DNA from: DATDVC01 sp964601125
GTDB lineage: Bacteria; Patescibacteriota; Minisyncoccia; Phycocordibacterales; WO2-35-19
Length of the DNA: 64,000 nucleotides
Direction: 5' to 3'
Assembly: GCA_964601125.1 (NCBI GenBank)
Contig: CAZRKB010000002.1
Location: 1-64,000, forward strand
The notes beneath the pieces are model-generated. The model did no database searches, was not told where the DNA came from, and saw nothing but the letters and a program-made list of their open reading frames with translations. Numbering within the stretch: position 1 is the first letter of the stretch; the number at the start of each line of letters is the position of its first letter. A program made the position numbers and the translations under genes. Positions 53,552 to 62,518 of this stretch are shown here, one piece after another.

Positions 53552-53863
53552 ATGGAAAAGCCAGACGAACATCGCAACAGATGGGCATTTAGTCTTGCGC
53601 TCGTTTCCTCCCTTTTTATATTTGTCGGTTTTGGTTTTTATAAAGGTTATATAAGCGTTGAGATAAATCGCGATCTTGTGCCCAAAAAACAAGTAGCCGC
53701 TACTGTGGTCGCAGATGAAGCGCCGTCTCCGATTGACAATTCAAAAAAGATTTTCAAAGCTGCTTTCATTGAAATTGAAAGTCAGTATCAAAATTTTAAA
53801 GACTCAGTTTCTTCTGTCATCGTCCCGTTTATCACAGGTATCGAAATTTACGAGAGGGAGTAA
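53552..53863 (+). CDS. Single-pass membrane protein, unknown function
   Basis: 103 aa from ATG 53552 (a GTG at 53525 would add nine residues). Cytoplasmic start with RNRW, one membrane helix (about 11-30, FSLALVSSLFIFVGFGFYKG) and an outer amphipathic helix. It is 15-42 nt after the MBL-fold gene. Family not recognised. Confidence 0.6.
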   Translation: MEKPDEHRNRWAFSLALVSSLFIFVGFGFYKGYISVEINRDLVPKKQVAATVVADEAPSPIDNSKKIFKAAFIEIESQYQNFKDSVSSVIVPFITGIEIYERE

Positions 53864-54010
53864 TTTCTTATTTCGGCACATTCTTCCAAAAGCACTTGTA
53901 ACCCATCGCGATAATTTTTTGTTTACTGGTCCTAGGCTTTTTCCAGAATATGCCGAAACGAAATTCATCTGTTGATTTAAGACCCATTTTTTGCTATCAT
54001 TGGAGAATAA

Positions 54011-56476
54011 ATGGCTAAAGAAAAACCTGAAAATAGCTCTGAGAATGAGGGGCGCACTGGCGTTTTGCCACGTTCTATTGTTTCCGAAATGAAAGAGTCT
54101 TTTATCGACTACGCCATGTCGGTTATTACTGACAGAGCTCTTCCTGATGTGCGAGACGGTTTGAAACCGGTGCATCGTCGCATACTTTATGCCATGCACA
54201 ACATAGGTCTGTCTGCGAGTGCTAAGACCAGAAAGTCTGCGACCGTAGTCGGAGAGGTTTTGGGTAATTACCACCCTCATGGTGATGCCGCCGCTTATGA
54301 CGCTATGGTTAAGATGGCGCAAGATTTCGCCATGCGCTACCCGCTTATCATAGGTCAAGGAAACTTTGGTTCGATCGACGGCGACAACGCTGCCGCCATG
54401 CGTTACACCGAGGCCAAAATGTCACGCCTAGCAGGTGAGATGTTGCGCGATATAAATAAAGACACTGTCGATTTTATTCCAAACTACGACGCTACCAAAA
54501 AAGAACCGAGAGTTTTGCCTTCAGCTATTCCCAACCTTCTTTTAAACGGCACTCTTGGTATTGCTGTTGGCATGGCGACCAATATCCCGCCACACAATTT
54601 GCGTGAAATCGTAGATGCCACCGCTTATCTTATCGATAATAAAGACGCTACCACTGAAGACCTTTTGCAGTTTGTGCAAGGTCCTGATTTCCCGCTTGGA
54701 GGTGTTATTTTCAATAGCAAAGACATAAGTCATGCTTATTCGACTGGCAGGGGCGGCATCGTGGCTAGAGGAGTTGCTGAAATTGTAGAAAATAAAAATC
54801 TTTCTCAAATAATAATTTCCTCGATCCCCTTTAGGGTCAACAAAGCGACACTTATAGAAAAAATAGCGGAGCTAGTTCGAGAGAAAAAGATAGAAGGCAT
54901 CAAAGGCCTACGGGATGAATCCACCAAAGACATAAGGGTGGTCATTGATCTAAAAAGTGGAAGTCACCCACAAAAGGTTCTTAATTATCTTTATAAGCAC
55001 ACTCAACTTGAAGAAACTTTCCATGTTAACCTCGTGGCTCTGGTTGATGGAGTGCCACAAACGCTTTCCTTAAAAGGAATTTTGGAAGAGTTTGTTGGAC
55101 ATAGGAAAGTTGTAATCAAGCGCAGGACAGAGTTTGATTTGCGAGAAGCTGAAGCCAGAGAGCATATTTTGCTTGGTCTCAAAAAGGCTCTTGATCACAT
55201 CGATGAAATCATAAAGCTTATAAAAAAGAGTAAAGATGTGGATACGGCTCGTGCCAATTTGATGAAAACATTTAAGTTTTCTGAAATTCAAGCTAACGCC
55301 ATACTCGAAATGCGACTGCAGAAGCTTGCTGGTCTTGAGCGCCAGAAAATAGAAGATGAGCTCGATGCGGTCCAGGCTTTGATAAAGGAGCTCAAAGATA
55401 TTTTGGCTAACCCAAAGAAAATTCTTTCGATTATAAAGAAGGAGCTTTCTGATATAGCAGAAAAATACGGAGACGAAAGGAGAACCAAAGTGGTAAAGGG
55501 TGGAGTTAAGGTCCTATCGATAGAAGATTTGATAGCTGATGAAGAAAACACTCTAGTCTTAACTCAAGGAGGCTACGTCAAAAGGACTCACCCCGATGAA
55601 TACAAAAAACAAAAGCGTGGCGGTGTTGGTGTGATTGATTTAGATACCAAAGAAGAAGATTTCGTAGTCAATTTCCTTACTGCAAGCACGCATTCCGACC
55701 TTCTTTTCTTTACTGACAGAGGTAAAGCTTATCAAATAAAAATGCACGAACTTCCTGAGGGTCGCAGGGCTACTCGCGGCAAGTCAATTATGAATTTCAT
55801 TTCACTTTCAGAAGGGGAGAGGGTTACTTCGATATTGCCTATTTCTAAAGATAAAAAAGATGTTTCCGGACTTTCGCTTATGATGGTGACAGAAGAGGGT
55901 ACAGGAAAGAAAGTTTCGGCGGAAAGCTTTCGAGATGTGCGATCGAGTGGCATTATCGCTATTAAACTTGGAGAAGGAGACAAGTTGGTTTCTGTTTCTC
56001 CTATGATAAAGGGTGATTCATGTATCGTAGTGACTGCAAAAGGTCAGTCGATAAGATTTAAGGAGAGCGATGTAAGAGAAATGGGTAGGACTGCGGGTGG
56101 TGTTAGGGTTATCAAGTTAAGTAAGGGAGACAGAGTGATAGGGGCAGACCCAGTATCCAAAGAAAAAGAAAAGACGGCTTTCATTCTCACCATGGGCGCA
56201 AATGGTTATGGAAAGAAGACTCCTATTTCAGAATATAAAATCCAAAACCGCGGGGGTTCTGGTATAAAAACAAGCAACGTGACAGCCAAAACGGGTGAAA
56301 TTATCGCTTCTCAAGTGGTCACAGGCGAAGAGGAAGAGGCGGTGGCAATGTCTAAAAAGAGCCAAGTTATAAGATTGGGGCTTTCTGAAATCCCTTCCCT
56401 TGGTCGCTCAACTCAGGGGGTACGCATAATGAAACTTCACGACGGAGACAAGATAGCTTCTTTCATTTGTCTCTAA
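54011..56476 (+). CDS. gyrA: DNA gyrase subunit A
   Basis: 821 aa. [33 protein letters not shown] opens the breakage-reunion domain (seen as DYAMSVI and [12 protein letters not shown]), catalytic Tyr in [11 protein letters not shown], and the GyrA-box in [10 protein letters not shown] that starts the six-bladed C-terminal beta-pinwheel. With GyrB it introduces negative supercoils. TGCTATCAT lies 10 nt upstream of the ATG with GGAG between, so leader is very short. gyrB is not in the window. Confidence 0.97.
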   Translation: MAKEKPENSSENEGRTGVLPRSIVSEMKESFIDYAMSVITDRALPDVRDGLKPVHRRILYAMHNIGLSASAKTRKSATVVGEVLGNYHPHGDAAAYDAMVKMAQDFAMRYPLIIGQGNFGSIDGDNAAAMRYTEAKMSRLAGEMLRDINKDTVDFIPNYDATKKEPRVLPSAIPNLLLNGTLGIAVGMATNIPPHNLREIVDATAYLIDNKDATTEDLLQFVQGPDFPLGGVIFNSKDISHAYSTGRGGIVARGVAEIVENKNLSQIIISSIPFRVNKATLIEKIAELVREKKIEGIKGLRDESTKDIRVVIDLKSGSHPQKVLNYLYKHTQLEETFHVNLVALVDGVPQTLSLKGILEEFVGHRKVVIKRRTEFDLREAEAREHILLGLKKALDHIDEIIKLIKKSKDVDTARANLMKTFKFSEIQANAILEMRLQKLAGLERQKIEDELDAVQALIKELKDILANPKKILSIIKKELSDIAEKYGDERRTKVVKGGVKVLSIEDLIADEENTLVLTQGGYVKRTHPDEYKKQKRGGVGVIDLDTKEEDFVVNFLTASTHSDLLFFTDRGKAYQIKMHELPEGRRATRGKSIMNFISLSEGERVTSILPISKDKKDVSGLSLMMVTEEGTGKKVSAESFRDVRSSGIIAIKLGEGDKLVSVSPMIKGDSCIVVTAKGQSIRFKESDVREMGRTAGGVRVIKLSKGDRVIGADPVSKEKEKTAFILTMGANGYGKKTPISEYKIQNRGGSGIKTSNVTAKTGEIIASQVVTGEEEEAVAMSKKSQVIRLGLSEIPSLGRSTQGVRIMKLHDGDKIASFICL

Positions 56477-57114
56477 TACTCAATATACAAAGGGGCACCC
56501 TCTGCATTTAACCCCTGGGTTTCCTTTGCAAAGTTAATTTTATTACCAAAGATGTTTGGAAATACCTTTCTAGATATAAGAGGCAACTCTGGTTGTCTAC
56601 TATCCATAAAATCTACAAAACTACTCCATTTGTAATCTATGGGGTTATCTACTAAAGCATCTTTGACGGGGTTCATGTGTATATAAGATGATAACCATCG
56701 TAATTGGCGGTCAGACTCTATGGGCACAGCTTTGAATTGATCCTGAAAGATATGTCCGACTCTATTGTATTTTTTGTTAAAAAACATCGCATAGCTTGTA
56801 CATGCTCGCAACATCAGATTTGATATCGGTATATCGGTAAGTTGCTCGATGAGTAAGTGGAAATGATTTGGCATGAGACAGAAAGCGTGCAGCAAAAATA
56901 AATTTTTACTCGTATTAAATGCAACTCTGGACTTAGGAAATGAAAGTAAAGCATGATCCAATTCTTTCTTCTCGTAACCCAAAGACATTCCTAATCGAAA
57001 CAGGAAACTCCCGTAATCCTTATCCTCAAGGAATATTTTTTCTTTGTTATTACCTCGGTTATATATGTGATAAATGGAGCCTGAACTAAAATTTTTGTAA
57101 TCTCTATTTCTCAT
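56473..57114 (-). CDS. REP-associated tyrosine transposase (IS200-like, Y1/HUH)
   Basis: 213 aa from ATG 57114 (family starts near [20 protein letters not shown]). HUH motif in [11 protein letters not shown], catalytic Tyr region in [12 protein letters not shown], plus YKWSSF, as in RAYT proteins. These single-strand transposases are tied to REP palindromes rather than to an ordinary IS. Its ends carry an inverted 14-bp palindromic sequence (56488-56501 and 57133-57146), and the last codons (GAPLYIE) lie in the left copy. Stop overlaps the gyrA stop region by 4 nt. Confidence 0.9.
   Translation of the reverse strand: MRNRDYKNFSSGSIYHIYNRGNNKEKIFLEDKDYGSFLFRLGMSLGYEKKELDHALLSFPKSRVAFNTSKNLFLLHAFCLMPNHFHLLIEQLTDIPISNLMLRACTSYAMFFNKKYNRVGHIFQDQFKAVPIESDRQLRWLSSYIHMNPVKDALVDNPIDYKWSSFVDFMDSRQPELPLISRKVFPNIFGNKINFAKETQGLNAEGAPLYIEY
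56488..56501 (+). repeat. RAYT-flanking inverted repeat, left
   Basis: CAAAGGGGCACCCT, exact reverse complement of 57133-57146. Confidence 0.85.
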
Positions 57115-57132
57115 ACTCCATATTATATACAA

Positions 57133-57146
57133 AGGGTGCCCCTTTG
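57133..57146 (-). repeat. RAYT-flanking inverted repeat, right
   Basis: AGGGTGCCCCTTTG, within the palindrome CAAAGGGTGCCCCTTTG. It lies just upstream of the transposase start. Confidence 0.85.
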
Positions 57147-57192
57147 CATATCAGTTCACAGTTTTTGATGCAAGTTTAATGCTGGCTTGTTG

Positions 57193-57198
57193 TATAAT
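57193..57198 (+). promoter_or_regulatory. -10 box, leaderless geometry
   Basis: TATAAT ends 6 nt before the ATG at 57205. Confidence 0.65.
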
Positions 57199-57204
57199 AT
57201 TTGC

Positions 57205-58491
57205 ATGAGTAAATTTCAGCTGATCCTAACCGGAGTATTTGGTTTATTTTTGGTTTTGGGCATTATTGTGTTTTCTACCTATCGTGGCAATTCCGCAGAC
57301 AAAGTGACTGTGGTAGTTTGGGGCACTTTGCCGCAACTTAGCTTTTCTCAAATACTGCAAAAGACTCCTCTCTATCAGAGCAAGCAATATGATGTACGCT
57401 ATGTTGAAAAGTCGGAAGCTGATTTCGATACTGATTTTATAGAAGCTCTTGCTTCAGGTGGTGGGCCAGACCTCTTTATATTAAATAGTGACAAAATCTG
57501 GAAGCATTATAACAAAATTTTCGTTATTCCTTATAATGTTTTCACTGAGCGCCAGTTTAAGGATTCATTTATAGAAGGTGCAGAAGTTTTCATGGCGCCC
57601 TCGGGTGTCATTGCTCTACCTGTTTCTGTCGATCCGCTTGTGATGTATTGGAACCGCTCTATATTTACAGATGTTGGGCTTACCGAGCCGCCTAAATATT
57701 GGGATGAGTTTTACTCTTTAGCAAATCTTATTTCCAAAAAAGATGGCGCGCTTAATATACAGAGAAGTGCCGTAGCTTTTGGTGAGTTTGGGAACATTTC
57801 TCACGCTAAACAAATCATTATAAATTTGGCTATGCAGGCTGGCACTCCGGTCACTCGCTGGAATGGCAACCAGATTCAAAGTGTTTGGGACGGATCGTTC
57901 AATAAACCTACATCTCCGGCAGAAGCTGCAGTAAACTTCTTTACCGAGTTTGGTAACCCAGCCAAGGCTGCCTACTCATGGAACCGCTCTCTTCAAAATT
58001 CTACAAATTACTTTCTTACCGGCGATTTGGCGTTGTACTTCGGTTTTGCAAGTGAAGCGAGAGGTTTACAGCTTCGTAATCCAAACTTAAATTTTGATGT
58101 AGCCCCAGTACCACTCTCTCGTGATGGGGGTTCTATTGTTTCTTATGCCAATTTCAATGCTTTTGCTATAACCAAGGCTTCCGCTAACAAAAGTGCTGCG
58201 CTCGCTGTAGCGGCTGGTCTTTCAGCCAAGGAAGGTTCACAGGCTTGGAGCGAAGTTTCCAAATTGCCTCCAGCAAGGAGGGATTTACTTAGTGTGAGGC
58301 AGTCGACTGCTCACGAGAGTGTGTTTTACGCAAGTGCCATAAGATCTAAAACATGGATTGACCCAGAGCCAAATTTAAGTGACGGAGTATTCCGCGCCAT
58401 GATAGATTCGATAACAAGTGGCAGAAGCAGGACTAATGAGGCGGTAGATCGAGCTCAGGCTCAGCTAACCAATCTTTTTGAAAATAGATAA
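57205..58491 (+). CDS. Extracellular solute-binding protein, family 1
   Basis: 428 aa. Anchor/signal at about 5-26, then the family 1 fold: VTVVVWGTLPQ, FIEALASGGGPDLFILNSDKIW, IALPVSVDPLVMYWNRSIFTDVGLTEPPKYWDEF, LALYFGFASEA and VAPVPLSRDGG (shown as short pieces of the family pattern). Such proteins usually deliver sugars to ABC permeases, but no permease is near. Here it heads the pilin-like array with zero spacing to the next gene, so it may rather act at the cell surface as a binding subunit. Confidence 0.88.
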   Translation: MSKFQLILTGVFGLFLVLGIIVFSTYRGNSADKVTVVVWGTLPQLSFSQILQKTPLYQSKQYDVRYVEKSEADFDTDFIEALASGGGPDLFILNSDKIWKHYNKIFVIPYNVFTERQFKDSFIEGAEVFMAPSGVIALPVSVDPLVMYWNRSIFTDVGLTEPPKYWDEFYSLANLISKKDGALNIQRSAVAFGEFGNISHAKQIIINLAMQAGTPVTRWNGNQIQSVWDGSFNKPTSPAEAAVNFFTEFGNPAKAAYSWNRSLQNSTNYFLTGDLALYFGFASEARGLQLRNPNLNFDVAPVPLSRDGGSIVSYANFNAFAITKASANKSAALAVAAGLSAKEGSQAWSEVSKLPPARRDLLSVRQSTAHESVFYASAIRSKTWIDPEPNLSDGVFRAMIDSITSGRSRTNEAVDRAQAQLTNLFENR

Positions 58492-58917
58492 ATGACAAAT
58501 TTTCATAAGACAAAATCGGCCAAAGTTTTAACAATCCTCTTTTTAGTACTGATTTTGTTGCCCACGCCTATTTTGGCTCAAAACAACAACGAGGGCCTTA
58601 TTCCTGATTGCAAAGCTGACACAAGCCGTGACCCAAGCCCAGACTGCGGCTACAACGACTTCCTTCAGCTTATAAAAAACGTCATAAATCGTCTTATTTT
58701 CCTCTCTTTCCCTATAGCGGCTGGAGTTTTCGCTTGGGCAGGGTTTAAAATGATGACCGCCGCTGGTTCCGAATCAAAAAGGACGGAAGCCAAAAATATG
58801 ATAGTAAAAGTTTTTATAGGTTTTGTTATAATTCTTGCAGCTTGGCTTATCGTAAATACCATCTTGAGCGCCTTGTTAAAGCAAGAGTTTATCGACGCAG
58901 TGCCCGTAGCAAAATAA
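58492..58917 (+). CDS. VirB2/TrbC-like pilin 1
   Basis: 141 aa, starts at the base after the previous stop. Signal peptide (about 1-29, ending ILAQ), a Cys pair in the outer segment (IPDCKADTSRDPSPDCGY), then two helices: about 60-85 (INRLIFLSFPIAAGVFAWAGFKMM) and 105-130, joined by a short charged loop TAAGSESKRTEAK. The two-helix hairpin and loop are the pattern of TrbC/VirB2 pilins that build conjugative or type IV secretion pili. Confidence 0.85.
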   Translation: MTNFHKTKSAKVLTILFLVLILLPTPILAQNNNEGLIPDCKADTSRDPSPDCGYNDFLQLIKNVINRLIFLSFPIAAGVFAWAGFKMMTAAGSESKRTEAKNMIVKVFIGFVIILAAWLIVNTILSALLKQEFIDAVPVAK

Positions 58918-58929
58918 TAAACAAAATTT

Positions 58930-59379
58930 ATGAATAAAAATTTAAAACAAATAACAAGTTTTATAGCCTCAGGGTTACTGCTTGCATTGTTTCTGGTACC
59001 TGTTTTATTGAGCGCGCAAGGTCAAGGAGGTGGTCAAAATAGTGGAGAAGGTCAGGGTGGTGGACAGAATTCTACTCAAATTCGGCTGATAGAAATCGGC
59101 AACCCATTTAATTGTGACGGGGTATCTCCTTGCACCTTAAAAACTTTGTTAGAAGCGATAATAAACAAAATTCTATTGCCGATAGGTGGTATCGTGGCTG
59201 CCATAATGATCATATATGCTGGCTTTCTTTATGTTACGGCGGGAGGCAACGAAACCCAAATCAAAAAAGCTCACGACGCGCTGCTCTATGGAGTCATTGG
59301 TGCAGCCATTCTGCTTGGTGCCTGGGTTATATCAAACGCAATAGCCGCGACCATCAGGCAATTAGGAGGCCAAGTATAA
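58930..59379 (+). CDS. VirB2/TrbC-like pilin 2
   Basis: 149 aa: signal peptide (1-30), Gly/Gln-rich repeat (QGQGGGQNSGEGQGGGQN), Cys pair in FNCDGVSPCTLK, then two helices with YAGFLYVTAGGNETQIKKAHDALLYG in the loop region. Closest of the group to pilin 1. The Gly/Gln spacer is unique within the array. Confidence 0.85.
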   Translation: MNKNLKQITSFIASGLLLALFLVPVLLSAQGQGGGQNSGEGQGGGQNSTQIRLIEIGNPFNCDGVSPCTLKTLLEAIINKILLPIGGIVAAIMIIYAGFLYVTAGGNETQIKKAHDALLYGVIGAAILLGAWVISNAIAATIRQLGGQV

Positions 59380-59383
59380 AAAC

Positions 59384-59665
59384 ATGAATCTTACAGACAT
59401 AATAAAAATGTTTACCGATATTGGGCTTAGGCTCATCCCTCTTTTTGGGGCGATCGCCTTCTTTATGTTCTTGTGGGGAGTGGCACGCTTTATCAGAGCG
59501 GCCGGCAACGAAAAAGAGTTAAAAGAGAGTAAAAACTTGCTCATTTGGGGTCTTGTCGGCATGTTCATACTTATGACTATATGGGGAATTGTGTCGTTCT
59601 TGCGTAGTGAGTTCGGTTTTAATTCCGATGTTGGTATTCCTCAATTTAAAATAAGATCTCAATAA
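59384..59665 (+). CDS. Two-helix pilin-like membrane protein 3
   Basis: 93 aa, no signal peptide. Helices about 12-35 and 55-76 with FLWGVARFIRAAGNEKELKESKNLLIWG (short pieces: FLWGVARFI; GNEKELKESK) and IWGIVSFLRSEFGF. It matches proteins 4-6 in the WG-K-F/Y and IWGI positions. Confidence 0.8.
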   Translation: MNLTDIIKMFTDIGLRLIPLFGAIAFFMFLWGVARFIRAAGNEKELKESKNLLIWGLVGMFILMTIWGIVSFLRSEFGFNSDVGIPQFKIRSQ

Positions 59666-59667
59666 AA

Positions 59668-59967
59668 ATGATTGAATTAATAGACGCTGCATTTGATATA
59701 GTGACCAAAATTCTCATCCCGCTCGCTTTCGGTTTATGCACCCTTTTCTTCCTTTGGGGTATTGTAAAATACATCAAGTCAGACGCAGGCAACGAAAAGG
59801 CGGAGGGTAGGAGGATAATGGTTTGGGGGGTTGTCGGCCTATTTGTTGCTTTTTGTATCTGGGGCATCATTGCCTTTTTGCAAAGCGAGCTTGGTTTGCC
59901 ACCAATAGAAAATGTTGAAAGAGATTTGATACCATCAGCAACTGAAAATATTGAATATCAATTATAA
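59668..59967 (+). CDS. Two-helix pilin-like membrane protein 4
   Basis: 99 aa, 2 nt after the previous stop. Helices about 10-32 and 52-72: FFLWGIVKYIKSDAGNEKAEGRR and MVWGVVGLFVAFCIWGIIAFLQSELGL. A short acidic outer tail follows. No signal peptide. Confidence 0.8.
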   Translation: MIELIDAAFDIVTKILIPLAFGLCTLFFLWGIVKYIKSDAGNEKAEGRRIMVWGVVGLFVAFCIWGIIAFLQSELGLPPIENVERDLIPSATENIEYQL

Positions 59968-59973
59968 AAATTT

Positions 59974-60390
59974 ATGACAATGACTAAATTTAATAAAATT
60001 TTAATAACTTCTTTCATCTTAATACCACAATTAGTCTTTGCTCAAGAAAGACTTTCTGGAACCAAAAAACTTCTCGAGTCGATTAGTGGGATAGTGGGCA
60101 CCTTGATACCCATCGCTTTCGGTCTGGCCATGCTATTTTTCTTTTGGGGCATAGCCAAATATATTTGGAGCTCTGGTAGTGGCAAAGAAGAGGGTAAGCA
60201 AATCATGGTGTGGGGAGTTATTGCCGTTTTTGTTATGTCGACCATCTGGGGTATTGTAGCTTTCATTAGCGACAGCTTCGGCATTGATGCAGAAACCAAT
60301 ATGAACATACCTACGATCAATGGTGTTGGTGGGAGTGGGAGTGGATACCAAAATTGTGCTGGAGAACCTGGTACTCCTGATTGCCCCTAA
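59974..60390 (+). CDS. Two-helix pilin-like membrane protein 5
   Basis: 138 aa with a signal peptide (1-23, ending VFAQ), helices about 45-65 and 76-98 (FFFWGIAKYIWSSGSGKEEGKQ; MVWGVIAVFVMSTIWGIVAF), and a Gly/Ser-rich tail ending in a Cys pair (YQNCAGEPGTPDCP). The Cys pair suggests use of the DsbA-like enzymes of the window. Confidence 0.82.
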   Translation: MTMTKFNKILITSFILIPQLVFAQERLSGTKKLLESISGIVGTLIPIAFGLAMLFFFWGIAKYIWSSGSGKEEGKQIMVWGVIAVFVMSTIWGIVAFISDSFGIDAETNMNIPTINGVGGSGSGYQNCAGEPGTPDCP

Positions 60391-60494
60391 TTCCTGTGGA
60401 TTACCTATTGATATGCTTGCGATAAAGTTATATTATTATGTTCGTAAGTAAAAAATCGGTCGTTTATTTAAATTAATTATAAGTTTTTAGCATC

Positions 60495-60863
60495 ATGAAA
60501 ATTAACAAAAAATTAGGAGCAGTATTGGGCGGAGTAGTTCTCGCTGTTTTGCCTCTCGCTGTTTTTGCACAGGATTCAAATTTGACTACTATTAGAAATA
60601 TGGCAACTGCCATTAGAAACATTGTAGACATTTTGATTCCAGTTGTATTTGGCTTGGGTGTTCTGGCTTTCTTCTGGGGCTTGGTCAAATACCTCTTTGG
60701 TTCAGATCATGACAAGGAGCAGGCAAAGAAGACTATGCTGTGGGGTGTTGTTGCAATATTCGTAATGTCTGCTATATGGGGCTTAGTCAGATTCCTCGGA
60801 ACTACTTTTGGAGTAAATGTTGATTCTGGAGCTGTAGATATAAACGCTATAAACCCTCTATAA
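60495..60863 (+). CDS. Two-helix pilin-like membrane protein 6
   Basis: 122 aa, signal peptide (1-24, ending VFAQ), helices about 46-66 and 79-99 (FFWGLVKYLFGSDHDKEQAKK; MLWGVVAIFVMSAIWGLVRF). It is separated from protein 5 by 104 nt, enough for a promoter, and followed by a strong terminator. Confidence 0.82.
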   Translation: MKINKKLGAVLGGVVLAVLPLAVFAQDSNLTTIRNMATAIRNIVDILIPVVFGLGVLAFFWGLVKYLFGSDHDKEQAKKTMLWGVVAIFVMSAIWGLVRFLGTTFGVNVDSGAVDINAINPL

Positions 60864-60880
60864 TCTTCGATTCATAAAAA

Positions 60881-60916
60881 CAAAAACCACCCCAGCTCTT
60901 TGCTTGGTGGTTTTTG
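60881..60916 (+). terminator. Rho-independent terminator
   Basis: CAAAAACCACC pairs with GGTGGTTTTTG around a 14-nt loop; the pairing extends by AAA/TTT on the outside. It ends the transcript of pilin-like gene 6. Confidence 0.88.
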
Positions 60917-60951
60917 TTTGCCCAGCGTAACTTTATGTGAAGTTGGGTTTA

Positions 60952-60960
60952 TGTTAAAAT
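60952..60960 (+). promoter_or_regulatory. Extended -10 promoter, leaderless geometry
   Basis: TGTTAAAAT ends 6 nt before the ATG at 60967. Confidence 0.65.
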
Positions 60961-60966
60961 AAACAC

Positions 60967-61221
60967 ATGACAGAATTGCTCGGTAAAATATTAACTCTTA
61001 TTGTAAACCCTATTGTGGTTTTAGGTTTTGTTGTTGCTACGATTTATTTTTTCTATGCCATAATCCAACTTATCGCTGGTTCTGATGGGGGAGATTTAGA
61101 TAAAAAAAGAAAGAGTGTAATTTATGGAATAATCGGCCTCTTCATAATGTTTTCGGTCTACGGCATTTTGCGAGTGGTTCTAACCACATTCAATATTCCA
61201 ACCACCAACCTGCCTTTTTAA
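60967..61221 (+). CDS. Two-helix pilin-like membrane protein 7
   Basis: 84 aa, no signal peptide. Helices about 12-36 and 52-74 with FYAIIQLIAGSDGGDLDKKRKSVIYGIIGLFIMFSVYGILRV (pieces: GSDGGDLDKKRK; YGIIGLFIMFSVYGI). It keeps the two-helix plan but has Y instead of W at the conserved positions, so it is the most distant member. Confidence 0.75.
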   Translation: MTELLGKILTLIVNPIVVLGFVVATIYFFYAIIQLIAGSDGGDLDKKRKSVIYGIIGLFIMFSVYGILRVVLTTFNIPTTNLPF

Positions 61222-61237
61222 ATTTATAAATAAAAAA

Positions 61238-61260
61238 GAGGAGCGCCATACGCGCTCCTA
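61238..61260 (-). terminator. Terminator of the 380-aa membrane protein gene
   Basis: AGGAGCGC and GCGCTCCT form a stem; on the minus strand it is followed by CTTTTTTATTT. The stop codon of the gene lies in the stem. Confidence 0.75.
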
Positions 61261-62400
61261 CATCGGATTAAAGAAAATGGTTACTGTCACAGGTTGCTCG
61301 CTGACAGGCATAAGCTCTATACTGCTAGCCTCAAGCCCTCCCGGGCAATCTCTGTTTACTGGATCGCATTTTACTACGCGACCATAATTGCTTTTTACCC
61401 AGAAAGCCCCAGTGCCTTCAAAGCTAAAGCGATAGCGATTGGGTATGGGAATACCCTTGCTCCACCTATTGGCCTCAATCTCCATTGTTCTCGTGTTGTT
61501 TCTTTTGCTTGCATACAAAGCAAGATCATTCATTGCTGAGCTTATCAAGCTCAATACAACAAATGCAAGGAAAACATAAGCAAGTTTATGCGCCCACCCT
61601 GGAGTCTTGCCGTCTTTTCCCTTGACGAAAAACATTGCGATCGCAAGAGCCAAAGCCAAATTGGTAGCCCAGAAGAATCTTTGCTGATTTTGCCAGACAT
61701 CTTCCCAGAATGGGAGCGATAGGAACAGCAATACATTTAATATCGCTGTAACCACAACTCCTATTGCAAGGGCTGTCAGTATGTCAATAGATTTATCCTC
61801 TACTGCTCGGCCCGATCTCAATTTCTTGATGACCCAAGACAGAACCCAGATGAAAATTCCTGCTACCAGGATGCCAAGGGTGACTTTCCAGAGAGCGTAT
61901 CCAGTCAGATCTCGAAACTTCTGGGTGAGAAACTTCCAGAGGTCTATGGCTTCGAGAACTCCGATCCACAAAAAAGTAAGAACTATCGCGATCCAGAATG
62001 GAATCTGTCTCGCTGTACTCGCTTTCATGTTTCTGCCTCGGATCGTCGCGTATTTGCCTGGATACTTACAACGCAAGTATACCCAAGCTAGTATGGCGAC
62101 AATCCAGGTTGCAGTGGTTGGTTGTAAGAGACCGAGTACCAACTTGTATCCTCCAGAAAAGAAGATCCAAATAAGGCTAATTCCTCCAATTACCACTGCG
62201 ATTGCTAAAATGGCGATCAAGACCGCCATCATCGCAATCCCCAAGAGTCGCTGTTTGAAGCCGATTGAAAGAAGTGCCCAGATTGCTCGAAAGAAAAGTG
62301 TAAACTTCCCCCACGGACCTGATTGTTCCCATTCGGCTTTTATTGTTTTCCATATATCTCGCCACCAACTTTTGCGAGGTGATCCTAACAGTAAAGGCAT
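61258..62400 (-). CDS. Polytopic membrane protein, unknown function
   Basis: 380 aa. At least seven helices between residues 35 and 305, separated by short basic loops, then a C-terminal outer domain of about 80 residues with a Cys pair (VKCDPVNRDCPGG). AAAGGAGG lies 5-12 nt before the ATG. No family recognised. It is followed upstream on the same strand by the SPFH gene, and the two may cooperate in the membrane. Confidence 0.6.
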   Translation of the reverse strand: MPLLLGSPRKSWWRDIWKTIKAEWEQSGPWGKFTLFFRAIWALLSIGFKQRLLGIAMMAVLIAILAIAVVIGGISLIWIFFSGGYKLVLGLLQPTTATWIVAILAWVYLRCKYPGKYATIRGRNMKASTARQIPFWIAIVLTFLWIGVLEAIDLWKFLTQKFRDLTGYALWKVTLGILVAGIFIWVLSWVIKKLRSGRAVEDKSIDILTALAIGVVVTAILNVLLFLSLPFWEDVWQNQQRFFWATNLALALAIAMFFVKGKDGKTPGWAHKLAYVFLAFVVLSLISSAMNDLALYASKRNNTRTMEIEANRWSKGIPIPNRYRFSFEGTGAFWVKSNYGRVVKCDPVNRDCPGGLEASSIELMPVSEQPVTVTIFFNPM

Positions 62401-62466
62401 TTTAGCCTCCTTTCTATTTTTGATGAACTTCTGATCTAGATTATATCATATTCTATATAAAAAGCA

Positions 62467-62500
62467 ACCCCAAGAACTAGTCCATAGTCTTGGGGTAAAA
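62467..62500 (-). terminator. Terminator of the SPFH gene
   Basis: CCCCAAGA pairs with TCTTGGGG around about 12 nt; on the minus strand it is followed by TTGCTTTTT. Confidence 0.75.
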
Positions 62501-62518
62501 GTCTTATTTGCGGTTGTT

